Source of the DNA: Spiroplasma_E ixodetis_B
GTDB lineage: Bacteria; Bacillota_I; Bacilli_A; Mycoplasmatales; VBWQ01
Reading direction: 5' to 3'
Length of the DNA: 64,000 bases
Assembly: GCF_040369795.1 (NCBI RefSeq)
Contig: NZ_AP028956.1
Location: 20,052-84,051 of the forward strand
Below are positions 55,779 to 64,000 of the stretch, one piece after another (the stretch's first letter is position 1; every line of letters starts with the position of its first letter). Position numbers and translations under genes: made by a program. The notes under the pieces are model-generated. The model saw only the letters and a program-made list of their open reading frames with translations, did not search any database and was not told the DNA's origin.

Positions 55779-55988
55779 AGAAAGAAAATCAACAACTTAA
55801 AAATAAGATTGAGTTATTCAAAAATTATAAATCAAAAACTCGTAATCATGGATATATTTATTTGTTAAATATTTTTATATGATAAAATTCATTAATAAAA
55901 AAGTATACAAAGAACTTATTTCGTAAATATTGTAAAATTATAATAAGAAAAAAACTAGTATTTAATTTTTTTTAAGAAAGGAGAAAAA

Positions 55989-57252
55989 ATGTTTAAAAAA
56001 ATAAAAGAAATTAAGAAAATTAATAAACTTAAATCTATAAATGATTATCAGTGATTGGCTTTAGATATTGGAACTGAAAATTTTAAGGCTAGATATATTA
56101 ATACTGGTCTTAGGTATGATGCACCAACATATTTAGCTGAAGATTATGAAAAAAATATAATTATTTATGGTGAAGAAGCAAAAGCATTGATTGATAAAAG
56201 CGATGAAAATGTTATTATTAAACGTCCAGTTCGTGATGGTAATATTGCTGATCCTGATGCTTTAAAACGTATTCTTTCTAAAATTTTTCAAGATTTCAGA
56301 CTTGAAATTAAAAATTCAAAACAAATTGATAATAATACTATAAAAAATTCTAAAGAATTAGAAAAAATAGATAAAAATCGTGACTTAATTGTGTTGATGG
56401 CTACACCAAGTGAAATAAATACAATACAAAGAGAAGTTCTAGAAAATGTTGTTCATCAATTAGGAGCTCTTCGTGGTTTTGTACAAGAAGAAGTTAAAAT
56501 GGCAACTTTAGGTTCGGGACAAGATATTTTTGGAATAGCAATTATGTGTATTGATATTGGGGGAGTAAGTACCGATATTGCTGTCATTAATAATGATTCA
56601 ATTTTATATTCATATACAACACATTGTGCTGGATATTTTTTAACACAAAAAATTAAAGACTATATTGCCAAAAAAACATGCTATAAGAATTGGAACAAAA
56701 TAAGCTGAAGATGTTCTTAAAAATGTTGGCTCACTTATGAAATATCAAAATGAAAAACCGTATACTATTTCAGGGATCTCATTACCTAGATTAGACTCTC
56801 AACCCGGAGAAACAATGCCAATTTCTAAAACTATTGAAATTACACCCGAAGAAATTCGAGAAAATGTTATGAAAGTTGAATTTAGAGAACATGTTATTCC
56901 AACTATTCGTACAGTATTAAGAACTGCCGGAGAAAAAGCTGCTGGTAGTATTAGTGATTTAAAGAAAAAAAGTAAAGGAATCACAATTTGTGGCGGCGGG
57001 ACTTACATTAAAAAAATAGATGAATTTATTAAAGAAGAATTATCTAAAGAATATTTCATTGAAGTTAAATCTAATAAATCCGATATAAAACCAATTCGTA
57101 AAAAATATGAAGGAGATATCTTTGAAGTACGTATTTCTCAAAACCCTTTAGATAATGTTATTGATGGTTGTGTAAAATATCGTGATACAATTTATAAACA
57201 AATAATATCCGAACAAAATCCTACCAGCGAAATTCTTAAAAAAGAAGAATAA
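55989..57252 (+). pseudogene. MreB/ParM-like actin homologue, frameshifted
   Basis: Start at 55989 after AAGGAG (MFKKIKEIKKINKLKSINDY). Actin-fold motifs: phosphate 1 LALDIGTENFKARYI, YGEEAKALIDKS, the MreB-like IKRPVRDGNIADPDALKRIL, phosphate 2 CIDIGGVSTDIAVI, and adenosine ITICGGGTYIKKI. An extra base near 56675 and a TAA at 56701 break the centre (KKHAIRIGTK...AEDVLKNVG). About 420 codons, somewhat longer than MreB. Next to HU and partition genes, it may have been a plasmid-segregation or cytoskeletal actin. Confidence 0.8.
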
Positions 57253-57293
57253 TAAGAAAAAAATATTAAAATTAAAATTTTTGGAGGGATAAT

Positions 57294-57608
57294 ATGAATA
57301 AAAAAGAATTAGTAAAAGCAATAAGTAATGAAATTAATCTAAATCAAAAAGATGTTGAAAACTGCATTGATAAACTTTCGGAAATAATTATTGCTAAAAA
57401 TTCAATTGGCGAATTTGTTGATATTTCAAATCTTGGAAAATTCATGATTGTTAAAAAGAATGCAAGAACTGTTAGAAACCCTAAAACTGGTCAGACTTTA
57501 CAAATGAATGAACATTACTCACCAAAATTTCAACCAAAATCTATCTATAAACAAATTATTAAATCAGCAATAATTGATAAAGAAAATGAGATAAAGTCAA
57601 ATGTTTAA
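57294..57608 (+). CDS. hup: HU/IHF-family DNA-binding protein, 104 aa
   Basis: Start at 57294 after GGAGGG. The sequence MNKKELVKAISNEINLNQKD, VDISNLGKFMIVKKNARTVR-NPKTGQ follows the HU pattern: helical dimer core, then the G-x-F beta arm with R-x-x-R-N-P-x-T/K-G-x DNA-contact tip. Slightly longer than the usual 90 residues, with an extended acidic/basic tail. Follows the MreB-like gene by 41 nt. Overlaps the next small gene by 8 nt. Would bend or compact plasmid DNA. Confidence 0.9.
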   Translation: MNKKELVKAISNEINLNQKDVENCIDKLSEIIIAKNSIGEFVDISNLGKFMIVKKNARTVRNPKTGQTLQMNEHYSPKFQPKSIYKQIIKSAIIDKENEIKSNV

Positions 57609-57741
57609 AAAACTTAAATCAATTTTCAAAAAGAAAAAATGACATTGTGATTATTGTAAAGAAAATTATCCTCTACTTTGTCCAATTTTAGGATTACAAA
57701 AAGATGCTGAAGATTTTGAAAAGAAACCAAAAGATAAATAA
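57601..57741 (+). CDS. Small protein with Cys motif, 46 aa
   Basis: ATG overlaps the HU stop. MFKKLKSIFKKKKWHCDYCK then ENYPLLCPILGLQKDAED: basic N-terminus, C-x2-C plus another Cys, Lys-rich end. Translational coupling to HU supports its reality. Function unknown. Confidence 0.45.
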
Positions 57742-57944
57742 ACAAGATTTAGCAATATAAAGATTCATATTAAAAAATAAAAAAGTTCCTAAATAAAAAT
57801 TTGGAACTAAAAATTTTAAAGGTTATTTGGAATTTGTGTTTATATTTAAATTTTAAATTAATTTTTTAAAGTTGTTTTATATTTAACACTTATTTAAGTT
57901 AAATATTTTCATTAAAAATTATACAAGAAAAAATAAAACTACTC
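57742..57944 (-). other. Third partial copy of the cassette spacer
   Basis: In minus sense it matches the region upstream of the 132-aa coiled-coil gene (6870-7060 and 22640-22820), including an AGTTCC...GGAACT stem, but no coiled-coil gene or leader hairpin follows. Confidence 0.5.
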
Positions 57945-58777
57945 TGGAATGGCAACCTTTTTTAGGACTGTTTTTTGGTAGACATTTGTGCTTGGTGTTT
58001 TATGGGGGTTAAGTAGTTTAGAGTGTTGTGGATTCTTATGTTGTTGTATCAATTGATATAATCAAATAATTCTAATTTTAATTGGATTAATGATGTAAAA
58101 TTTTTATCATTAATAAATTCTGTTTTGAAAGTTTTGAAAGTTGCTTCAGCAACAGCGTTATCATAAGGACAACCTTTTTTTCTTAAAGAGCCGGTAATAT
58201 TGAAGGCTAATAAAAGTTTATCAATATTTTTATTATTAAATTAATTACCGCGATCGCTATGAAATATTTGAATATTTTTTAAACAACGATTTGAGCACAT
58301 AAATGTTTGATATACTAATGATGCATCTTTTTTAGTACCTACACTATGTCCAATAATTTCGCGATTGTACAGGTCGATTAATAAGCAAATATAGTTTCAT
58401 TTACCATTAACTTGAACATAAGTCAAATCACTAACAATAGCTTCATTTTTAAGCCTATTATTAAAGTCTCTATTAACAAGATTAGTAATTTGAATATCAT
58501 TGACTTTATTATGATAATTTTTGTAAGATAATTTAGTTTATTTTGATATTAAATTATGTTTATTCATAATTTTTTTAATTTTTCGTCTTGATAAATTAAT
58601 TTTCTTTTCTTTTAGAACAACTTTTAATCTTCTTGTTCCATAAGCTTCTTTATTTTCTTTAAAAGCACTAATAACAGCTTCATCATACATATTATTTTGA
58701 ATTTTATCTTCTTTTTCTTGAAATTAAAATAATATGTTGATTTAGAGATTTTTAAAAAACGACACATTGTACGAATT
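57945..58777 (-). mobile_element. IS3-family element, copy 7 (OrfB part)
   Basis: Right terminus TGGAATGGCAACC at 57945; cut at the start of OrfB by IS256 copy 6. OrfB has Gly to Arg in KKGCPYD, a TAA in GNEF (about 58240) and other changes. Confidence 0.8.
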
Positions 58778-60149
58778 GGTAATGTTTAGTAATCTGTGTA
58801 ACTTACAAAAATAACTATGTTTAATTAATTCTAGTAAATAAAATTAAATAACTAGAAAGAGTGAGTTACTTATGTCTAAAAAACAAAATATTAATAATAA
58901 TGTTCCAATATCAAAAGTAGTAGATTTATTACTAGAAAATACTGAAGATTTAACAACAGTTTTTAAAGAGGGAGGTTTATATAAAGAATTAACAAAAAGA
59001 TTAGTTGAAAAAATGTTTAATTCTGAACTGCAAAATTATTTAGGATATGAAAAAAATCAACATAATACTAGTGATAATGCTCGTAATGGTATAAGCTCAA
59101 AAAAATTAATAACCCAACAAGGTAAAATTGAGATTAATGTACCACGAGATCGTAATAGTAATTTTGAGCCAGTAATAGTTGCGAAAAGACAAAGAAGATT
59201 TGATGGTTTTGATCAACAAGTTCTTTCATTATATGCCAAAGGCATGACTTTATCAGATATTAGAATGCGGTTACAATAGTTATATCATGGTGCTGATGTT
59301 AGTGAAAGTGTTATTAGTCAAATTACTGATGATGTTATTGATGATGTTAAAGCATGACAAAATCGGCCATTATAAAGTGTTTATCCGATTGTTTATTTTG
59401 ATTTTATAGTAGTTAAAGCACGACAAGATAAACTCATTATTAACAAATCAGTTTATATAGCACTAGGAGTTGATTTAGAAGGTAAAAAAGATATTTTAGG
59501 TTTATGAATTAGCGAAAATGAAGGTTCTAAGTTTCGATTATCTAATTTCACAGAAATGAAAAATCGATGCTTAAATGATATTCTTATTGCTTGTAGTGAC
59601 AATTTAACAGGAATGTCAGAAGCAATACAATCAGTTTATCCTAAAACCGAACATCAATTATGCATAGTTAATCAAATTAGAAATAGTTTAAAATATGTTT
59701 CATACAAACATAGAAAATCACTAGTTACAGATTTAAAACCAATTTATAGTGCATGTAGTGAAGAACAAGCAATGCAAGATTTAGAATCTTTTGAAAGTAA
59801 ATGAAATAAACAATATCCTCAAATTGCTAAATCATGATATAAAAATTGAGATAATTTAATGGTTTTTATTAGTTATCATGCAGAAATCAAAAGAGTGATT
59901 TATACAACAAATGCTATTGAATCTGTTAATATTCAATTACGAAAAGTTGTTAGAAATAAAAAAGTTTTTCCAAATGATATGGCAGTTTTTAAAATATTTT
60001 ACTTAGCAATTGAAAATATAACAAAAAAATGAACAATGCCCATTCAAAATTGAAATACAGCAATTGCTCATTTTATGATAAAATTTGAAGATAGAATTAA
60101 TCTAAACTAGTAACTTTGTAAAAAGATACACAGATTTTTAAAAAGCCTC
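58778..60149 (+). mobile_element. IS256-family element, copy 6
   Basis: 1372 bp from GGTAATG to GCCTC. Left flank is IS3, right flank IS630; no 8-bp duplication, so this junction is also rearranged. Confidence 0.85.
58872..60110 (+). pseudogene. IS256-family transposase
   Basis: 412 codons in one frame but with TAG at 59277 (MRLQ*LYHG) and TAA at 59372 (NRPL*SVYP). The first catalytic segment is VYFDFIVVKA; the second and third are LIACSDNLTG and YTTNAIESVN. Confidence 0.85.
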
Positions 60150-60692
60150 AAATATGGTGGAAGAAATAATAGTTTGCATCCAGCATTTTCAATTAATTGT
60201 TGTGTTAATTTAGATTTATGAAACGTTGCATTATCTAAAACTATAATTTGTCCACGCTTTAATACTGGAATTAGTATATTTTTTACATATGATTCAAAAA
60301 TTTTCCTGTTGAAATTTCCTTCAAATGCTCATAGGGCTTTTAATTTACCTTTATTTAGTGAACCAATTATACTCATTATTTTTATTTTATATGCGGGTTT
60401 ATTATTAAATAATCTTTTACCTTTTTCAGATCAACCATATTTATAAAATTCATTATCATCAATTCCATATTCATCAATATATACTAAATCTTCATTCCTT
60501 ATTTTAGCTATTTCTTTTAAAAAATCTTCTTTTTTATTTTTATCTCTTTGTTCATATAGAAAAGTTTTTTTATATGTATAATTTAGTTTTTTGAAATAGT
60601 TATAAACTGTTTCTTTAGTCATATCACCAAATTTTTCAATTACTTTTTGAACTGTAACATCTTTATTTTGCGCTAAATAATTTTTTTAATTC
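60150..60692 (-). mobile_element. IS630-family element, copy 4, central part
   Basis: Transposase codons from RKKNKKEDF-side to PPYF; ends TTTAATTC at 60692 where IS256 copy 7 begins. The reading continues at 48609 in correct register (LNELKNYLAQNKD on joining). Confidence 0.75.
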
Positions 60693-60731
60693 GAGGATTT
60701 TTAAAAATCTGTGTATCTTTTTACAAAGTTA

Positions 60732-63124
60732 CTAGTTTAGATTAATTCTATCTTCAAATTTTATCATAAAATGAGCAATTGCTGTATTTCAATTTTGAAT
60801 GGGCATTGTTCATTTTTTTGTTATATTTTCAATTACTAAGTAAAATATTTTAAAAACTGCCATATCATTTGGAAAAACTTTTTTATTTCTAATAACTTTT
60901 CGTAATTGAATATTAACAGATTCAATAGCATTTGTTGTATAAATAACTCTTTTGATTTCTGCATGATAACTAATAAAAACCATTAAATTATCTCAATTTT
61001 TATATCATGATTTAGCAATTTGAGGATATTGTTTATTTCATTTACTTTCAAAAGATTCTAAAGCTTGCATTGCTTGTTCTTCGCTACATGCACTATAAAT
61101 TGGTTTTAAATCTGTAACTAGTGATTTTCTATGTTTGTATGAAACAAATTTTAAACTATTTCTAATTTGATGAACTATGCATAATTGATGTTCGGTTTTA
61201 GGATAAACTGATTGTATTGCTTCTGACATTCCTGTTAAATTGTCACTACAAGCAATAAGAATATCATTTAAGCCTCGATTTTTCATTTCTGTGGAATTAG
61301 ATAATCGAAACTTAGAACCTTCATTTTCACTAATTCATAAACCTAAAACATCTTTTTTACCTTCTAAATCAACTCCTAGTGCTATATAAACTGATTTGTT
61401 AATAATTCGTTTATCTTGTCGTACTTTAACTACTATACAATCAAAATAAACAATCGGATAAACACTTTCTAATGGCCGATTTTGTCATACTTTAACATCA
61501 TCAATAACATCATCAGTAATTTGACTAATAACACTTTCACTAATATCAGCGCCATGATATAGCTCTTGTAACTGCATTCTAATATCTGATAAAGTCATGC
61601 CTTTGGCATATAATGAAAGAACTTGTTGATCAAAACCATCAAATCTTCTTTGTCTTTTTGCAACTATTACTGGTTCAAAATTACTATTACGATCTCGTGG
61701 TACATTAATCTCAATTTTACCTTGTTGGGTTATTAATTTTTTTGAATTTATACCATTGCGAGCATTTTCACTAGTATTATGTTGATTTTTTTCATATCCT
61801 AAATAATTTTGCATTTCAGAATTCAACATTTTTTCAACTAATCTTTTTGTTAATTCTTTAGACATATTCCGTAAATAAATTTTTTAAAAGTCAATTAATA
61901 ATTTAAAATTTATTTTATAATTTCTTTATTAATAAATTAATAAGGTGTTGATAAAAATGAATTTTGAAAATTTAAAAAAATTAAAAAATTAACAATTTTA
62001 TAGATATTTTGGTATAAAACGTTTTCATTTTGATGAAATGTTAACAAAATTAATTGAAATAGAAAATTTAAAAAAAACTAAAGGTAGAAAATATAAACTT
62101 TCAGTTGAAGAAAGATTGATGATGACTTTAGTATACTGAAAATAATATTATACTTTTTCCAAATGAGTATTAAATATAAAATGAGTGCATCAAGTTGTTT
62201 TCGAAATATTACTTGAGTAGAAAATAAACTTAGTGATGACAAAGATTATCATTTTTTAAAAACAAAATATAAATCAAAAATTGAGAAAAAACAAGAAGAT
62301 TTAAATGAATTTCAATTTTATTTAATTGATTCAACTGAAATTGAAATTGAAAGACCAACTAAAAAAAACTACAGTTAGAATATTTTTCTGGTAAAAGTTG
62401 AATGTTTTCTATAAAATTTAAAATTATATATGACTTTTTTAATAAAAAAATTGTTGATATTTTTGCTGATAATGGAAAAGTACATGATTTTCAAATATTA
62501 AAAAATTCAAATCTTGAATTTTCAGAAAAAACAATAATTATTGGTGATTTGGGATATCAAGGAATACAAAATATTTATAAAAATACTATATTACCAATTA
62601 AAAAAACTAAAAATAAAAAATTAACTAAACAAGAAAAAATCTACAATAAAATTATTTCAAAAATTAGAATTAAAGTTGAACATGTTTTTGCTTGATTAAA
62701 AAGATTCAAAATTTTAATAAATAAATGTAGAAAAAGTATATTTAGACTTATGTACTTAAGATTTAACTTACTTTGTGAAATTTTTAATAAAACAAAACCA
62801 TTAAAATAAAAAAATATTTTTAATATTTTTTTAAAAATTTAAATTTTTATCAAGTTAATATAAAAATAATATTAACAATTTTTGTGTTTGAAATATAAAT
62901 TTATTTTTAAAGTATTTTTTTAAAAATATTAACTTCTATAATTATTAACACTAAAAAATTTATAAATATTATTATTGACAATTGATTAAATTTATTTACG
63001 GAATATGTCTTTTATATAAACCTCCCTATTTAAAAACTGTTGTTAAATCTTCAGTATTTTCTAGTAATAAATCTACTGCTTTTGATATTGGATCATTATT
63101 ATTAATATTTTGTTTTTTAGACAT
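60732..63124 (-). pseudogene. IS256-family transposase, interrupted only by IS5
   Basis: The 60732-61859 part (from ELTKRLVEKMLNSEMQNYLG to DRINLN) is free of stops: the best preserved catalytic part in the window. The 63011-63124 part has TAG in place of Glu in VFKEGGLYK (about 63027). With the alternative 5' part at 48401-48514 the gene would be intact apart from IS5. Confidence 0.8.
61860..63010 (+). mobile_element. IS5-family element, copy 11
   Basis: 1151 bp, TTT at 61857-61859 and 63011-63013. Transposase 61957-62809 has a TAA after KLKN (61989), a TAA in WKEYY (62142), and an open catalytic half (62402-62695). Confidence 0.85.
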
Positions 63125-63218
63125 AAGTAACTCACTCTTTCTATTTATTTAATTTTATTTACTAGAATTAATTAAACATAGTTATTTTTGTAAGTTACAC
63201 AGATTACTAAACATTACC

Positions 63219-63829
63219 ATAATTTAATATCAAAATACAATAAATTATCATAATAAAGTGAATGATAGTCAAATTACTAATCTCGTTAATAGAGACTTTA
63301 ATAATATGCTTAAAAATGAAGCTATTGTTAGTGATTTGACTTATGTTCAAGTTAATGGTAAATGAAACTATATTTGCTTATTAATCGACCTGTACAATCG
63401 CGAAATTATTGGACATAGTGTAGGTACTAAAAAAGATGCATCATTAGTATATCAAACATTTATGTGCTCAAATCTTTGTTTAAAAAATATTCAAATATTT
63501 CATAGCGATCGCGGTAATGAATTTAATAATAAAAATATTGATAAACTTTTATTAGCCTTCAATATTACCCACTCTTTAAGCAAAAAAGGTTGTCCTTGTG
63601 ATAACGCTGTTGCTGAAGCAACTTTCAAAACTTTCAAAACAGAATTTATTAATGATAAAAATTTTACATCATTAACCCAATTAAAATTAGAATTATTTGA
63701 TTATATCAATTGATACAACAACATAAGAATCCACAGCACTCTAAACTACTTAATCCCCATAAAACACCAAGCACAAATGTCTACCAAAAAACAGTCCTAA
63801 AAAAGGTTGCCATTCCAGTAACCCATCCA
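63219..63829 (+). mobile_element. IS3-family element, copy 8 (OrfB part) with inverted left end
   Basis: Starts at HNLISKYNKLS, contains VSDLTYVQVNGKW, HSDRGNEFN and DNAVAEATFKTFKTE, and ends at 63817. A 17-bp deletion near 63245 shifts the frame. The last 12 bp (63818-63829) are an inverted IS3 left terminus. Confidence 0.8.
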
Positions 63830-64000
63830 GTTTGTGACCTTGAAAAAATGGTGCCTGTGAGAATGCTAAATGTTTGATTACATTTCAAACATCTCATTTT
63901 TTTTAAATCAGAAGTATTCAAATTAAAACTAAAACACCTAATACATTTGTTTTCTTTCAAATTTGCTATATATGCAAGACATTGCTGTTCAGTTTGAAAA
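63830..64000 (-). pseudogene. IS1595-type transposase, zinc-ribbon fragment
   Basis: Minus-strand frame reading FQTEQQCLAYIANLKENKCI, then CFSFNLNTSDLKKMRCLKCN and QTFSILTGTIFSRSQT. Cys-x2-Cys pairs followed by F-S-x-x-T-G-T-I-F are the zinc-ribbon hallmark of IS1595 transposases. Cut by the IS3 end and by the window edge. Confidence 0.55.

Larger units (their letters stand above)
60693..63218 (-). mobile_element. IS256-family element, copy 7, carrying IS5
   Basis: Right terminus GAGG at 60693, IS5 copy 11 at 61860-63010 with TTT on both sides, and a left terminus at 63218. The outer flanks are IS630 and IS3 with no duplication, whereas pairing with 48401-48608 restores an 8-bp duplication. 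Confidence 0.8.

Overview
The window reads as Spiroplasma DNA. It is very AT-rich. UGA must encode Trp throughout: almost every gene contains in-frame TGA at conserved Trp positions, and genes only reach full length when it is read that way. Lipoproteins carry mollicute-type lipoboxes, and a ribosome-inactivating-protein (RIP) toxin gene of the kind known from insect-associated Spiroplasma is present. Plasmid functions are abundant: an iteron origin with a Rep_3-type initiator, two ParA plus ribbon-helix-helix (RHH) partition loci, and a decayed MreB-like gene next to an HU gene. The window is best read as a plasmid, or plasmid-derived chromosomal DNA, heavily invaded by insertion sequences. 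There is no rRNA, no recognisable tRNA and no CRISPR array.

Layout. 80-943: lipoprotein. 1050-8365: IS256, IS5 and IS630 copies around a damaged three-gene cassette (coiled-coil/membrane protein, small charged protein, 132-aa coiled-coil protein). 8468-10513: 681-aa coiled-coil protein. 10980-18386: nested IS5, IS630, IS3 and IS256 around a 162-aa unknown gene. 18428-20553: lipoprotein with six 288-bp tandem repeats. 20623-26821: IS3 copies around a second, inverted and more complete copy of the cassette. 26821-30064: zinc-site peptide, RNA polymerase delta-like, S1-domain and coiled-coil genes, then a secreted repeat protein broken by IS5 and IS3. 31157-33073: small membrane peptide, origin, rep and an RHH remnant. 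34483-37993: RIP toxin pseudogene and remnants of a second propeller-like protein. 38043-43812: IS256, an RHH protein and four tandem parA units sharing one operator. 43813-48943: IS630/IS5/IS256 nest. 49085-57741: second partition locus (broken), SWIM-SNF2 helicase (broken), PemK-like protein, MreB-like protein (broken), HU and a small zinc-site protein. 57945-64000: IS copies and an IS1595-type remnant.

Four IS families account for about half of the window: IS5 (11 copies), IS256 (7 copies or parts), IS3 (8) and IS630 (6). Essentially every transposase is broken by nonsense codons, homopolymer frameshifts or nesting. Target duplications are readable for many: 3 bp for IS5, 8 bp for IS256, TA for IS630.

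Three observations stand out. (1) The RIP toxin gene, the 681-aa and 574-aa coiled-coil proteins and both copies of the 132-aa coiled-coil gene share a conserved 5' leader hairpin just before the start codon, which suggests one co-regulated effector set. (2) IS footprints show that 48401-61859 plus one IS5 copy was once a circle: an IS630 split by an IS256 with a perfect 8-bp duplication is only restored when its two ends are joined. (3) parA is amplified in four tandem units with five copies of a GTATAC-type operator that overlaps a predicted -10 box, and only the unit next to the RHH gene is intact. The repeat density makes assembly error a real alternative for the rearrangements.
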